Part shown: one piece after another, positions 16,900 to 27,775 of the stretch
Position numbering within the stretch: the stretch's first letter is position 1
Layout of the letters: each line of letters begins with the position of its first letter
Source of the DNA: Rhodococcus sp040643435
Lineage (GTDB): Bacteria > Actinomycetota > Actinomycetes > Mycobacteriales > Mycobacteriaceae
DNA: 64,000 bases
Reading direction: 5' to 3'
NCBI RefSeq assembly: GCF_040643435.1
Contig: NZ_JBEYUH010000010.1
Location: forward strand, 115,188 to 179,187
Notes under the pieces: generated by a model
What the model was told of the DNA's origin: nothing
The model's database searches: none
The model's input: only the letters and a program-made list of their open reading frames with translations
Made by a program: the position numbers and the translations under genes

Positions 16900-17829
16900 T
16901 CAGGGCACCGTCACGACGACCTTCCCACCCGCATGCCCGGATTCGACCAGTTCGAGTGCGCGTCCGGCGTCGGACAGCGGAAAGGTCCGTTCGACACGGG
17001 GGGTGAGGACGCCGCGCTCCACGAGAGCTGCGACCTGCCGGAAGACCTCCCGGGTGCGTCGCCGGGTCACCCCCGAACCCCCGAGGGCTTGCGCGCGGAC
17101 GGGATCCGCCACGCTCACCACCCGCTCGGGAGCCCGGGCCACCGTGACTGCGCGATCCAGCACGTCTCCGCCGACGAGATCGACGACCGCGGTCACCGGC
17201 CCACACCGCTCGGCGAGTGCTGCCACACGGTTCTCGAAGCCCGCACCGGCCTCGATCCACAGACCACCCGTGGATTCGACGAGATGTCGTTTCCCCGCAC
17301 TCGCCACACCGAGGACGGCAGCCCCGGCTGCGTGCGCGAGTTGTGTCACGGCCGACCCCACCCCGCCTCCGGCGCCCAGAACGAGCACGGTGTCGGCGTC
17401 GACGATCTCGAGATGCTCGACGATGTCGAAGGCGGTTCCGGCCGCGACGGGGAGGGTGGCCGCTACCTCGAACGAGACGGTCTCGGGTTTGTGCGCGGCA
17501 GCGCGCGCGTCGACGAGCGTGTACTCGGCGTAACCGCCGAAGCCTTCCGCGGTGGCTCCGAAAACGGCATCGCCCACCGCGAAATCGTCGTCCGCACCGC
17601 TGCCGAGCGACTCCACCACACCCGCGACCTCCCGGCCGAGCACAGCGGGGAAGTGCACCGTGACGCTGTTTCTCCGCGCTCCGGAGCGGACTTTCCAGTC
17701 GGCGGGATTCACTCCGGCGGCTTGGACGGCCACGAGCAGTTGTCCCGGTCCGGGCGCCGGAACAGCCGTCTCGAGAAGCCGTTGTGTCTCCGGACCGCCG
17801 TAATCGACGAAGCCGTATGCGCGTGCCAT
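16900..17829 (-). CDS. NADP-dependent quinone oxidoreductase-like (MDR superfamily)
   Basis: A 309-residue zinc-independent medium-chain dehydrogenase/reductase. VQAAGVNPADWKVRSG and VLGREVAGVVESLG form the GroES-like part, and LGAGGGVGSAVTQLAHAAGA the NADP-binding Rossmann. Zinc ligands are absent, as in quinone oxidoreductases (QOR family). ATG 17829 gives the usual MARAYGFVDYGGPE start. It is divergent from the helicase gene with a gap of about 48 bases. Confidence 0.88.
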   Translation of the reverse strand: MARAYGFVDYGGPETQRLLETAVPAPGPGQLLVAVQAAGVNPADWKVRSGARRNSVTVHFPAVLGREVAGVVESLGSGADDDFAVGDAVFGATAEGFGGYAEYTLVDARAAAHKPETVSFEVAATLPVAAGTAFDIVEHLEIVDADTVLVLGAGGGVGSAVTQLAHAAGAAVLGVASAGKRHLVESTGGLWIEAGAGFENRVAALAERCGPVTAVVDLVGGDVLDRAVTVARAPERVVSVADPVRAQALGGSGVTRRRTREVFRQVAALVERGVLTPRVERTFPLSDAGRALELVESGHAGGKVVVTVP

Positions 17830-17877
17830 GGACCCAGCCTGCCATCGGGGTCGGGTACGGCTGGCACGATGGTGGGC

Positions 17878-20685
17878 ATGTTGCACGGGCTGTGGTCACC
17901 GGGATCCGGCCTGATGCTGTGGTGGGATCCCGCCACAGAGCCCGATCCCGACGCGCTCCCCTCGGCGCTGCGCCGGTGGGTGGATCGCCAGTTCCGTCAT
18001 CGCGTCACGATCACCTTCCCGGGCGCGAGCGAACCGTGCCCGGTGCCCGCCGTCGCGGTCGCACCCCCGGACGCTGCGGAACTTCTGCTGGACATGCCCC
18101 GACGTCCCGGAGGCGTGGGCGGCGACCTGCGATATCTCGCTCACGTGGCGCGGGGAATCGAGAGATGGGCGCAGGCCGGTCGTGTCGCGCCCGAGCTCGT
18201 GCGTGCCGAGAAGCAGTGGTGGGCGCGGTGGCGACTGCTCGGTGGCGAGAAGACGAGGGCCTGGTCCGCCGAACTGGCCGCCGCGATGCCTCCCGTGCAG
18301 CGACAGCTCGGCCGGCCGGTCGAGCTGCTCGACGATCTGTGCTGTGAACTGACCGACCCGATCGTGCGCACGCTTCACGGTTCGTCGACCTCGCTGCATC
18401 CGCTCGTCGCCGCTCTGGCGGAGGGTATTCCCCATCCCCGCGGCACCCAGCGGATGGCCGACGCACTCGAGGAATGGCGCGCCAGCCTGGCCGGTTACGA
18501 ACCCGATCTGGTGCTTCGCCTCGTCGAGCCGGACGACCTCGATGACGGAGTCGGTGCCGATTCCTTCTGGCGGCTGGAGGTGTGCCTGCGCGCGGAAGGC
18601 CAGGCGCCGATGCCGCTACCGGTGGAGGGCACCGACCCGTACCTGCTGCAGATCGGCGTCCGCAAACTCGGTGTCGCGCTCTCGGCGTATCCACGTCTGC
18701 AGGACGTACCCCGCGACCCGGACAACCTCGACCTGCTGCTGCCCACGCCGGTGGTGGTCGATCTCGTCGAGCACGGAGCCCGGGCGCTCGACGCCGCAGG
18801 GATTCCGGTCCTGCTGCCGCGCGCGTGGACCACGGTCGAGCCGTCCCTGCGCTTGCAGGTCGACTCGCCGGTGGCACCGGTCGGGGCCGACGACAGCGTC
18901 GTCGGGATGAGTGCGATCGTCTCGTACGAGTGGCAGCTCGCCGTCGGCGACATGCTGCTCACACCGTCGGAGATGGAAGAACTCGTCGCGGCGAACAGCG
19001 ACCTGGTGAAGCTGCGCGGCAAATGGGTACGCGCCGACAGCGAGGCCCTCACACGAGCCGCCCGCTTCGTGACGGCGCATTCGGCGGAGGATGCCACACT
19101 CGGATCACTGTTCGCCCAGTTCACCGGCGACAACCCCCCACCGGCAGTGGTCTCCGACATCTCCGCGTCCGGCTGGGTCGAAACGCTGCTCGACGGGCGG
19201 GTCGCTCCCGAGCCGGTACCGGTGCCGATCGGACTGAAGGCCGAATTGCGGCCGTACCAGCAGCGCGGCGTCGACTGGCTGGCCTTCATGAGCAGGCTCG
19301 GTCTCGGCGCAGTACTCGCCGACGACATGGGTCTGGGCAAGACCATCCAGGTGCTTGCGTTGCTCGCGCACGAACGCGAATCCGGTCTGCGAGATGCGCC
19401 GACGCTGCTGGTATGCCCGATGTCGGTCGTGGGCAACTGGCAGCGCGAAGCCGAACGGTTCGTGCCCGATCTGAAGGTGCACATCCATCACGGTGCTCAG
19501 AGGAGGAGCGGCGCGGCGCTCGCCGAGACCGCAGCCCGGCACGACCTGGTGGTGACCACCTACGCGATCGCCGCTCGTGACGTCGCGCAACTCGCCGCGC
19601 TGTCCTGGCGGCGCGTGGTCCTCGACGAAGCCCAGCACGTGAAGAACACCGCGACGGCTCAGTCGCGTGCCACCCGTGCGGTGCCTGCGGCGCACCGGAT
19701 CGCGCTCACCGGTACACCCGTGGAGAACCGTCTCGAGGAGTTGCGCGCGATCCTGGACTTCGCGAACCCGTCCCTGCTCGGCAGCGCAGCGTCCTTCCGG
19801 GCGCGGTTCGCGGTGCCGATAGAACGCGACCACGACGCGGTCGCCGCGGCGCGGCTGAGGGCGTTGTCCGCGCCGTTCGTGATGCGCCGCGTCAAGACCG
19901 ACCCCGACGTCATCTCGGATCTGCCCGAGAAGTTCGAGCAGACCGTGCGGGCGAACCTCACGGCGGAGCAGGCTGCGCTCTACCGGGCGGTCGTGAACGA
20001 CATGATGCGCCGGATCCGCGACAAGGAGGGCATGGCCCGCAAGGGAGCGGTGCTCGCGGCGCTGACCCGGCTCAAGCAGGTGTGCAACCACCCGGCGCAC
20101 TATCTGAGCGACGGTTCGCCCGTCCTGCGTCGTGGCCGGCACCGCTCGGGCAAGCTGGGGCTGGTCGAGGACATCGTCGAGTCCGTGCTGGCCGACGGCG
20201 AGAAGGTGTTGCTGTTCACGCAGTTCCGCGAGTTCGGCGGTCTTGTCGTCCCGTATCTCGAGGAACGATTCGCGACGTCGGTTCCCTTCCTGCACGGAGG
20301 AGTGCCCAAGGCGAAGCGCGACGCGATGGTCGCGGCCTTCCAGGGTGAAGGCGGTCCGCCGATCATGATGCTCTCGCTCAAGGCGGGCGGCACCGGGCTG
20401 AATCTCACCGCAGCCAACCACGTCGTCCACCTCGACCGGTGGTGGAACCCCGCGGTGGAGAACCAGGCGACCGACCGCGCGTTCCGGATCGGGCAGCGCC
20501 GCGATGTCCAGGTCCGCAAGCTCGTCTGTGTCGGAACCGTCGAGGAACGCATCGACGAAATGCTCACCGGCAAGAAGGAACTCGCCGAGATCGCGGTCGG
20601 TGTGGGGGAGAACTGGATCACCGAGCTGTCCACCGACCAGCTGCAGTCCCTGCTCGCTCTCGGCGACGACGCGGTGGGTGACTGA
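17878..20685 (+). CDS. helZ: SNF2-family DEAD/DEAH-box helicase (HelZ-like)
   Basis: A 935-residue SNF2 ATPase. The N-terminal half (about 1-430) is the actinobacterial SNF2-associated region; the ATPase core begins near LRPYQQRGVDWLAFM and has motif I DDMGLGKTIQ, motif II DEAQ (in VVLDEAQHVKN), motif III ALTGTPVENR, and motifs V-VI in the second lobe (NLTAANHVVHLDRWWNPAVENQ in parts, then DRAFRIGQRRDV). It translocates on double-stranded DNA in family members. ATG 17878 or the in-frame ATG 17869 can start it. Its stop overlaps the start of a SWIM-domain gene, a conserved pairing. Confidence 0.9.
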   Translation: MLHGLWSPGSGLMLWWDPATEPDPDALPSALRRWVDRQFRHRVTITFPGASEPCPVPAVAVAPPDAAELLLDMPRRPGGVGGDLRYLAHVARGIERWAQAGRVAPELVRAEKQWWARWRLLGGEKTRAWSAELAAAMPPVQRQLGRPVELLDDLCCELTDPIVRTLHGSSTSLHPLVAALAEGIPHPRGTQRMADALEEWRASLAGYEPDLVLRLVEPDDLDDGVGADSFWRLEVCLRAEGQAPMPLPVEGTDPYLLQIGVRKLGVALSAYPRLQDVPRDPDNLDLLLPTPVVVDLVEHGARALDAAGIPVLLPRAWTTVEPSLRLQVDSPVAPVGADDSVVGMSAIVSYEWQLAVGDMLLTPSEMEELVAANSDLVKLRGKWVRADSEALTRAARFVTAHSAEDATLGSLFAQFTGDNPPPAVVSDISASGWVETLLDGRVAPEPVPVPIGLKAELRPYQQRGVDWLAFMSRLGLGAVLADDMGLGKTIQVLALLAHERESGLRDAPTLLVCPMSVVGNWQREAERFVPDLKVHIHHGAQRRSGAALAETAARHDLVVTTYAIAARDVAQLAALSWRRVVLDEAQHVKNTATAQSRATRAVPAAHRIALTGTPVENRLEELRAILDFANPSLLGSAASFRARFAVPIERDHDAVAAARLRALSAPFVMRRVKTDPDVISDLPEKFEQTVRANLTAEQAALYRAVVNDMMRRIRDKEGMARKGAVLAALTRLKQVCNHPAHYLSDGSPVLRRGRHRSGKLGLVEDIVESVLADGEKVLLFTQFREFGGLVVPYLEERFATSVPFLHGGVPKAKRDAMVAAFQGEGGPPIMMLSLKAGGTGLNLTAANHVVHLDRWWNPAVENQATDRAFRIGQRRDVQVRKLVCVGTVEERIDEMLTGKKELAEIAVGVGENWITELSTDQLQSLLALGDDAVGD

Positions 20686-21455
20686 TGGCGCGGGGCAACG
20701 TTCACCGATACGGCACCACGCGGCGCATCGACGGCGGCATCGAAGCGCGCACCAAGCGTGGCTCGATCGGCCGGGGCTGGTGGTCGAAGGAACTGATCTC
20801 GGCCATGGAGGAGGTCGCCGACAAGGGACGGCTGACGAGGGGCCGTGCGTACGCGCGCACCGGTCAGGTGATCTCCATGCGCCTCGAACCGGGTTCGGCG
20901 GTGGCGGAGGTGCAGGGCAGTCAGCTCACCCCGTTCACCACGGTGGTGCGCGTACGGACACTCGACGAGGACACGGTGAACGAACTCGTGGACCTGGTCC
21001 GCTCGTCGCCCGGCATGCTCGCCCGGCTCGCGGCGGGAATCCTTCCGGAAGAACTGGGGTCGCTGCTGCTCCCACGACGCGCGGGCGAACTGGATTTCGA
21101 TTGCACATGCCCGGACGACGGGTGGCCCTGCAAACACGCCGCGGCGGTCGCCTACCTGCTCGCCGAACACGTCGACGAGCAACCTCTCGCGGTCTTGACG
21201 CTCCGAGGAATCGACATCGCAACGTTGATCGGCGGCGTCGACGAGGCCGAGTCCGCGGACGACGCGGCCGCGGAGGAGGACTTCTACGGGGACCACATCG
21301 AGTTGCCGGAACTCCCGGCAGAGCGCTTCAGGCCTGCGCTCGAGGATCTCGACCCCATGCTGCTGCGCCGCGCGCTGCGGGCGGGCGGAACCGACGAGGC
21401 AGTGGTGATCCGCGGTATCAACGACCTCGAGGATCTGTACAGACGGATGCGATGA
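20685..21455 (+). CDS. SWIM zinc-finger protein, helicase partner
   Basis: A 256-residue protein with a SWIM zinc finger CxCx6CxH made of Cys140, Cys142, Cys149 and His151. Its start overlaps the helicase stop by one base (TGATG), so the two are translationally coupled, and SWIM proteins coupled to SNF2 helicases are thought to give nucleic-acid binding. The N-terminal WWSKELISAMEEVADKGRLTRGRAYAR region is the usual family lead-in and the C-terminus is acidic. The role of the pair in repair or recombination is not established. Confidence 0.88.
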   Translation: MARGNVHRYGTTRRIDGGIEARTKRGSIGRGWWSKELISAMEEVADKGRLTRGRAYARTGQVISMRLEPGSAVAEVQGSQLTPFTTVVRVRTLDEDTVNELVDLVRSSPGMLARLAAGILPEELGSLLLPRRAGELDFDCTCPDDGWPCKHAAAVAYLLAEHVDEQPLAVLTLRGIDIATLIGGVDEAESADDAAAEEDFYGDHIELPELPAERFRPALEDLDPMLLRRALRAGGTDEAVVIRGINDLEDLYRRMR

Positions 21456-21564
21456 CGGTCCGTCCTCCGATCCGGTTGCAACAGCGGACGCGGGGGTATG
21501 CCTGCCCGGTGAGGATGCGGGTGGCCACGCCCACCTGCTCGCAATCGTCCCGAGGGGAGAATTC

Positions 21565-22113
21565 ATGGGGACATCCGAAGGACCATCGCCCAAGGAGCAC
21601 GCAGAGCGTGCAGTTCACGCAGTGAAGCAGGAAGCCGCGATCTATCGGGGCGAGGAAGATCGCCCGCTCGGCGGATACGCGGTGCTGATGTCGATCTACT
21701 TCACGCTCGTAGGTCTTCTGTCGGCGGGCGCGGTGAGGCGGGGGCGCCCCCTGCCCAGACCGAGCGCCGGCGATCTCGTCGTCACAGCTCTCGCAAGCCA
21801 CAAGTTCTCCCGGATCCTCAGTAAGTCCGCCGTGACGAGTCCGGTGCGCGCACCGTTCACCCGGTTCGACGGCCCGGGGGGTCCGGCCGAGGTCATGGAA
21901 CAACCCCGCAAGTCGTCGCGGATCCGTCACGCCGTGGGCGAACTGCTGGCGTGTCCGTTCTGCCTCGACCTGTGGGCGGTGACCGCCCTCGTGTTCGGTC
22001 TGGTCTACGCACCGGGCCCGACACGCCTGGTCGCCGGCTCGTTCGGAGCCCTGGCCGGCGCGGACTTCCTGCAGCTCGCGTATGCGAAGGCACAGCAGAT
22101 GGCCGAAGGCTGA
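21565..22113 (+). CDS. DUF1360 membrane protein
   Basis: A 182-residue protein with two or three hydrophobic helices (about 38-55, 128-145 and 150-168) and the short motif LACPFCLDLW, characteristic of DUF1360. Family members lie in Bacillus spore-coat contexts and in many actinobacteria; function is unknown. The ATG at 21565 is preceded by GAGGGGAGAA about 7 bases upstream, a good ribosome binding site. It sits between the SWIM gene and the valine operon but shows no sign of belonging to either. Confidence 0.78.
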   Translation: MGTSEGPSPKEHAERAVHAVKQEAAIYRGEEDRPLGGYAVLMSIYFTLVGLLSAGAVRRGRPLPRPSAGDLVVTALASHKFSRILSKSAVTSPVRAPFTRFDGPGGPAEVMEQPRKSSRIRHAVGELLACPFCLDLWAVTALVFGLVYAPGPTRLVAGSFGALAGADFLQLAYAKAQQMAEG

Positions 22114-22155
22114 CGCACAGCACGCTCGTCGAGCGGCTCGAGCGGGGTGTGATGG

Positions 22156-22183
22156 TAGACATACATGGACTTCCAACTATAGG
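22156..22183 (+). promoter_or_regulatory. Candidate promoter of the mmsA operon
   Basis: TAGACA (22156-22161) and TATAGG (22178-22183) with a 16-base spacer lie about 90 bases upstream of mmsA, in the only non-coding gap before the five-gene operon. Each hexamer is close to the SigA consensus. Confidence 0.45.
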
Positions 22184-22270
22184 ATCAGCGAAGACTTCGG
22201 GCCTGCGCCCGTTCGTGCCGAAAATCGCACATCCCATGTCATCACACATCAGTAAAGGACGGGATCGGAC

Positions 22271-23803
<1,533 letters not shown>

Positions 23804-23813
23804 GCGGTACGCC

Positions 23814-24968
23814 ATGTTCATCCTCACCGACGACGACCGGGCGATTCGTGATACCGCCCGGGACTTCGCCACCGAGTACCTGGCACCCCACGCGGTCGAA
23901 TGGGACCAGGAGAAGCACTTTCCCGTCGACGTGCTGCGCAAGGCGGCCGAACTGGGCATGGGCGGGATCTACGTCCGGGAGGACGTGGGTGGATCGGGAC
24001 TGCGACGCCTCGATTCCGTCAGGATCTTCGAGGAACTGGCGAAGGGCTGCCCGTCCGTCGCGGCGTACATCTCGATCCACAACATGGTCTCGTGGATGAT
24101 CGACAGCTTCGGCAACGACGAGCAGCGCCGGCAGTGGATCCCGAAACTGTGCACGATGGAGCACCTCGCCAGCTACTGCCTCACCGAACCGGGTGCCGGA
24201 TCCGATGCGGCGGCCTTGAGTACCAAGGCTGTTCGTGACGGCGACGAGTACGTACTGACCGGCGTCAAGCAGTTCATCTCCGGAGCCGGCACCTCCGACG
24301 TGTACGTGGTCATGGCACGCACCGGCGACAGCGGCGCGCGTGGTATCTCCGCGTTCATCGTGCCGAAGGACACTCCCGGCCTGTCCTTCGGAGCCAACGA
24401 GAAGAAGATGGGCTGGAACGCGCAGCCCACCCGCCAAGTGATCTTCGACGGCGCCCGCGTGCCCGCCGAGAACCTTCTCGGCAGCGAGGGCGGCGGCTTC
24501 CGCATCGCCATGCACGGCCTCAACGGTGGCCGCATCAACATCGCCGCATGCTCGGTCGGAGGAGGGCAGACCGCACTCGACCGGACGGTCGCCTATCTCG
24601 CCGAGCGCAAGGCATTCGGGGAGCGACTGCTCGATTCGCAGGCACTGCAGTTCCGGCTCGCCGATATGCGTATCGAACTCGAAGCCGCGCGCACCTTGCT
24701 GTGGCGCGCTGCCGACGCCCTCGACCGCGGTACCGACGACGTCGTGGAACTGTGCGCGATGGCCAAGCGATTCGCGACCGACACCGGATTCGAGGTCGCG
24801 AACGAGGCGCTGCAACTGCACGGCGGATACGGTTACCTTGCCGAGTACGGGATCGAGAAGATCGTGCGCGACCTGCGCGTGCATCAGATCCTGGAAGGAA
24901 CCAACGAGATCATGCGGGTGGTCGTCGCGCGGAGCGTGGTGGCCACGGCGCAGAACGGAGCGGCATGA
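23814..24968 (+). CDS. Acyl-CoA dehydrogenase, probable isobutyryl-CoA dehydrogenase
   Basis: A 384-residue flavin-dependent acyl-CoA dehydrogenase. CLTEPGAGSDAAAL binds FAD and substrate, LGSEGGGFRIAM is the central family motif, and the catalytic Glu361 lies in the C-terminal LEGTNEIMR, the short/branched-chain position. In this operon the expected reaction is isobutyryl-CoA to methacrylyl-CoA. It starts 10 bases after the mmsA stop, and its stop overlaps the next gene by four bases. Confidence 0.9.
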   Translation: MFILTDDDRAIRDTARDFATEYLAPHAVEWDQEKHFPVDVLRKAAELGMGGIYVREDVGGSGLRRLDSVRIFEELAKGCPSVAAYISIHNMVSWMIDSFGNDEQRRQWIPKLCTMEHLASYCLTEPGAGSDAAALSTKAVRDGDEYVLTGVKQFISGAGTSDVYVVMARTGDSGARGISAFIVPKDTPGLSFGANEKKMGWNAQPTRQVIFDGARVPAENLLGSEGGGFRIAMHGLNGGRINIAACSVGGGQTALDRTVAYLAERKAFGERLLDSQALQFRLADMRIELEAARTLLWRAADALDRGTDDVVELCAMAKRFATDTGFEVANEALQLHGGYGYLAEYGIEKIVRDLRVHQILEGTNEIMRVVVARSVVATAQNGAA

Positions 24969-26029
24969 CCGGGCAGGAACCCGAGATCCTCATCGACGTG
25001 AAGGACGGCATCGGCCGCATCACGCTCAACCGGCCCAAGGCCATCAACGCGCTCAACCACGCCATGGTCCTCGAGATGTCGAACGCCCTGACTGCGTGGG
25101 AGAACGACGACTCGGTGAGGGCGGTGCTCGTGCGGGGTGCCGGTGAACGCGGCCTGTGCGCCGGCGGCGATATCGTCTCGATCTACCACGATGCGAAGGA
25201 CGGTGGCACCGGCTCGAGGAATTTCTGGCGCGACGAGTACATCCTCAATGCGGCGATCGGCCGCTACCCCAAGCCCTATATCGCGATCATGGACGGCATC
25301 GTGATGGGCGGCGGCGTCGGGATCTCCGCACACGGAAACGTCCGGATCGTCACCGAACGCTCGAGCATCGCCATGCCCGAGACCGGAATCGGATTCGTCC
25401 CGGACGTCGGTGGTACCTACCTGCTCTCGCGCACCCCAGGCGAGATCGGTACCCACATCGCGCTGACCACCGGACGGATGAAGGCGGGAGACGCCATCGC
25501 CCTCGGTTTCGCCGATCACTACCTGCCCTCGGAGTCGCTCGACAAGTTCGTGGCCGCACTCGAATCCGGTTCGGTAGAGGACGCCCTCGCCGAATACTCG
25601 CAGCCGGCACCCGAATCGGCTCTGCTCGCCCAGCGCGACTGGATCGACGCGGCGTACTCCGCCGACACCGTCGAGGAGATCGTCGAGCGCCTCCGGTCCT
25701 CGGACGTTCCGGAGGCACGCGAGACCGCGGACCAGGTACTCGCGAAATCCCCTGTCGCGCTGAAGGTGACCCTGCGATCCCTGCGCAATGCCCGGCGCTT
25801 CGACAGCCTCGAAGAGGTCCTGAACGAAGAGTTCCGGGTCTCGACCGCCTCGCTGAACTCGCACGACCTCGTCGAAGGTATTCGCGCTCAGGTCGTCGAC
25901 AAGGACCGGAACCCGAAGTGGTCTCCGGCGACCCTCACCGACGTCACCGAGACCGACGTCGACGCCTACTTCCAGCCTCTCGGCGATCTCGACCTCGGGC
26001 TCGCCGCTCCCAAGGAGAACGACCGATGA
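24965..26029 (+). CDS. 3-hydroxyisobutyryl-CoA hydrolase
   Basis: A 354-residue crotonase-fold thioesterase, longer than hydratases (about 260) by a C-terminal helical extension, as in HIBCH. Motifs include GLCAGGDIVSIY, MDGIVMGGGVGISAHG and MPETGIGFVPDVGGTYLLSR, which are diagnostic of HIBCH. It frees 3-hydroxyisobutyrate from its CoA ester, the one CoA-releasing step of valine breakdown. The ATG overlaps the stop of the acyl-CoA dehydrogenase and its stop overlaps mmsB (ATGA), so the operon is tightly coupled. Confidence 0.93.
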   Translation: MTGQEPEILIDVKDGIGRITLNRPKAINALNHAMVLEMSNALTAWENDDSVRAVLVRGAGERGLCAGGDIVSIYHDAKDGGTGSRNFWRDEYILNAAIGRYPKPYIAIMDGIVMGGGVGISAHGNVRIVTERSSIAMPETGIGFVPDVGGTYLLSRTPGEIGTHIALTTGRMKAGDAIALGFADHYLPSESLDKFVAALESGSVEDALAEYSQPAPESALLAQRDWIDAAYSADTVEEIVERLRSSDVPEARETADQVLAKSPVALKVTLRSLRNARRFDSLEEVLNEEFRVSTASLNSHDLVEGIRAQVVDKDRNPKWSPATLTDVTETDVDAYFQPLGDLDLGLAAPKENDR

Positions 26030-26934
26030 GTGCACTCCCCGCCGTCGCCTTCCTCGGCCTCGGGCACATGGGCGGACCCATGGCCGCGAATCTCGTCCGT
26101 GCCGGTTACACCGTCAAGGGTTACGACCCGGTCCCCGCCGCGCAGGAAGAGGCTGCGAAGAACGGCGTCACCGTCGCCGATGCTGCTGTCGAGGCGGTTC
26201 ACGGTGCCGAGGTCGTGATCACCATGCTGCCCAACGGTAAGCTCGTCCTCGACCTGTACGACGAGATTCTCCCTGCGGCCGAGCCGAATACGCTGTTCGT
26301 CGACAGCTCGACCATCGACGTCGCGGACGCGCGCGCCGCGGCGGAGAAGGCGCACGAGGCCGGGCACCGCGCCGTCGACGCGCCGGTCTCCGGTGGTGTC
26401 GCCGGGGCGGCAGCCGGGACGCTCGCGTTCATGGTCGGCGGCAGCGAGGACGACTTCGCCACCGCACAGCCGCTGCTCGAGGCGATGGGCCGCAAGATCG
26501 TCCACTGTGGCGGGTCCGGCAACGGCCAGGCTGCGAAGATCTGCAACAACATGATCCTGGGTATCTCGATGATCGCGATCAGCGAGGCATTCGTCCTCGG
26601 CGAGAAGCTCGGCCTCGACAACCAGGCACTGTTCGACGTCGCGTCCAACGCGTCCGGCCAGTGCTGGGCACTGACGAGCAACTGCCCGGTGCCGGGTCCG
26701 GTGCCCACCACTCCGGCGAACAACGACTACCAGCCGGGTTTCGCGACCGCGCTCATGGACAAGGATCTGGGACTGGCCGCGAATGCGGTGCGGTCCAACG
26801 GAGTCGAGGCCGAACTCGGGCTGCGCGCAGCCGAGCTCTACCATCGTTTCAACACCGAGGGTGGCGGGGGACTCGATTTCTCCGCCATCATCACCGACAT
26901 CCGTGAACGTTCGACCGCGAAGGACAGCAAGTGA
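26026..26934 (+). CDS. mmsB: 3-hydroxyisobutyrate dehydrogenase
   Basis: A 302-residue beta-hydroxyacid dehydrogenase. GLGHMGGPM (11-19) binds NAD(P), the signature DAPVSGGVAGA runs 118-128, and catalytic Lys171 lies in GNGQAAKICNN. It oxidises 3-hydroxyisobutyrate to methylmalonate semialdehyde, the substrate of MmsA. The stop overlaps the GTG of the following gene by four bases. Confidence 0.94.
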   Translation: MSALPAVAFLGLGHMGGPMAANLVRAGYTVKGYDPVPAAQEEAAKNGVTVADAAVEAVHGAEVVITMLPNGKLVLDLYDEILPAAEPNTLFVDSSTIDVADARAAAEKAHEAGHRAVDAPVSGGVAGAAAGTLAFMVGGSEDDFATAQPLLEAMGRKIVHCGGSGNGQAAKICNNMILGISMIAISEAFVLGEKLGLDNQALFDVASNASGQCWALTSNCPVPGPVPTTPANNDYQPGFATALMDKDLGLAANAVRSNGVEAELGLRAAELYHRFNTEGGGGLDFSAIITDIRERSTAKDSK

Positions 26935-27707
26935 CCGATTTCGAGACCATCCTGCTCGACCGCAAGGGCCGCGTCGGCATCGTCACCCTCAACCGGCCGA
27001 AGGCGCTCAATGCGCTCAACAGCCAGTTGATGCGCGAAGTCGTCGCTGCGGTCGAGGAACTCGATGCCGACGACGAGATCGGCGCGATCCTGCTCACCGG
27101 GTCGGAGAAGGCATTCGCCGCCGGCGCGGACATCAAGGAGATGGCGCCGAAGACCTTCGCGGAGGTATACGCGGAAGACCTGTTCTCGCAGTGGGATCGG
27201 CTCTCGTCCGTGCGCAAGCCGATCATCGCCGCGGTCTCCGGCTATGCGCTCGGCGGCGGATGCGAGCTGGCGATGCTGTGCGACTTCATCATCGCCTCCG
27301 ACACCGCGAAATTCGGCCAGCCCGAGATCAAGCTCGGTGTCATCCCCGGTATCGGTGGCTCGCAGCGTCTCACGCGTGCCGTGGGCAAGGCCAAGGCGAT
27401 GGACATGTGCCTTACCGGTCGCAACATGGATGCCGAGGAAGCCGAGCGGGCCGGGCTCGTCTCGCGCATCGTCCCGGCAGCAGAGCTGCTCGATGTGGCT
27501 CTCGAAACCGCGACCACCATCGCGTCGATGTCGTTGCCGGTCGCAATCATGGCGAAGGAAGCAGTCAACCGCTCCTTCGAGACGACGCTGGCCGAAGGTG
27601 TGAGGTTCGAGCGACGAGTCTTCCACTCCACGTTCGCGACCGCCGACCAGAAGGAAGGCATGGCGGCCTTCGTGGAGAAGCGCACGCCGGAGTTCAAGCA
27701 CGCCTGA
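26931..27707 (+). CDS. Enoyl-CoA hydratase, probable methacrylyl-CoA hydratase
   Basis: A 258-residue hydratase with LTGSEKAFAAGADIKEM, SGYALGGGCELAM and FGQPEIKLGVIPGIGGSQRL, the full crotonase signature with both catalytic glutamates (the QPE and CE positions). It closely resembles the broad-specificity short-chain EchA8/crotonase type; in this operon the missing step is hydration of methacrylyl-CoA to 3-hydroxyisobutyryl-CoA. It completes the route from isobutyryl-CoA to propionyl-CoA. GTG start, overlapping the mmsB stop. Confidence 0.93.
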   Translation: MTDFETILLDRKGRVGIVTLNRPKALNALNSQLMREVVAAVEELDADDEIGAILLTGSEKAFAAGADIKEMAPKTFAEVYAEDLFSQWDRLSSVRKPIIAAVSGYALGGGCELAMLCDFIIASDTAKFGQPEIKLGVIPGIGGSQRLTRAVGKAKAMDMCLTGRNMDAEEAERAGLVSRIVPAAELLDVALETATTIASMSLPVAIMAKEAVNRSFETTLAEGVRFERRVFHSTFATADQKEGMAAFVEKRTPEFKHA

Positions 27708-27721
27708 CCCGAGTCGTCACT

Positions 27722-27770
27722 GCATACGGCGAAGGGCCGCCCCGAATCGGGGCGGCCCTTCGCCGTATGC
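27722..27770. terminator. Very long perfect hairpin between convergent genes
   Basis: Bases 27722-27744 pair exactly with 27748-27770 (23 bp, 3-base loop), between the end of the valine operon and the end of the facing MarR gene. It is a bidirectional terminator and one of the strongest hairpins in the window. Confidence 0.88.
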
Positions 27771-27775
27771 GACTC

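Noticed and set aside
16141..21455. A phage-defence island made of the HNH nuclease, helicase and SWIM protein
   Set aside because: The HNH protein appears exported, the genes are on different strands with a quinone oxidoreductase between, and the helicase/SWIM pair is widely conserved outside defence islands.
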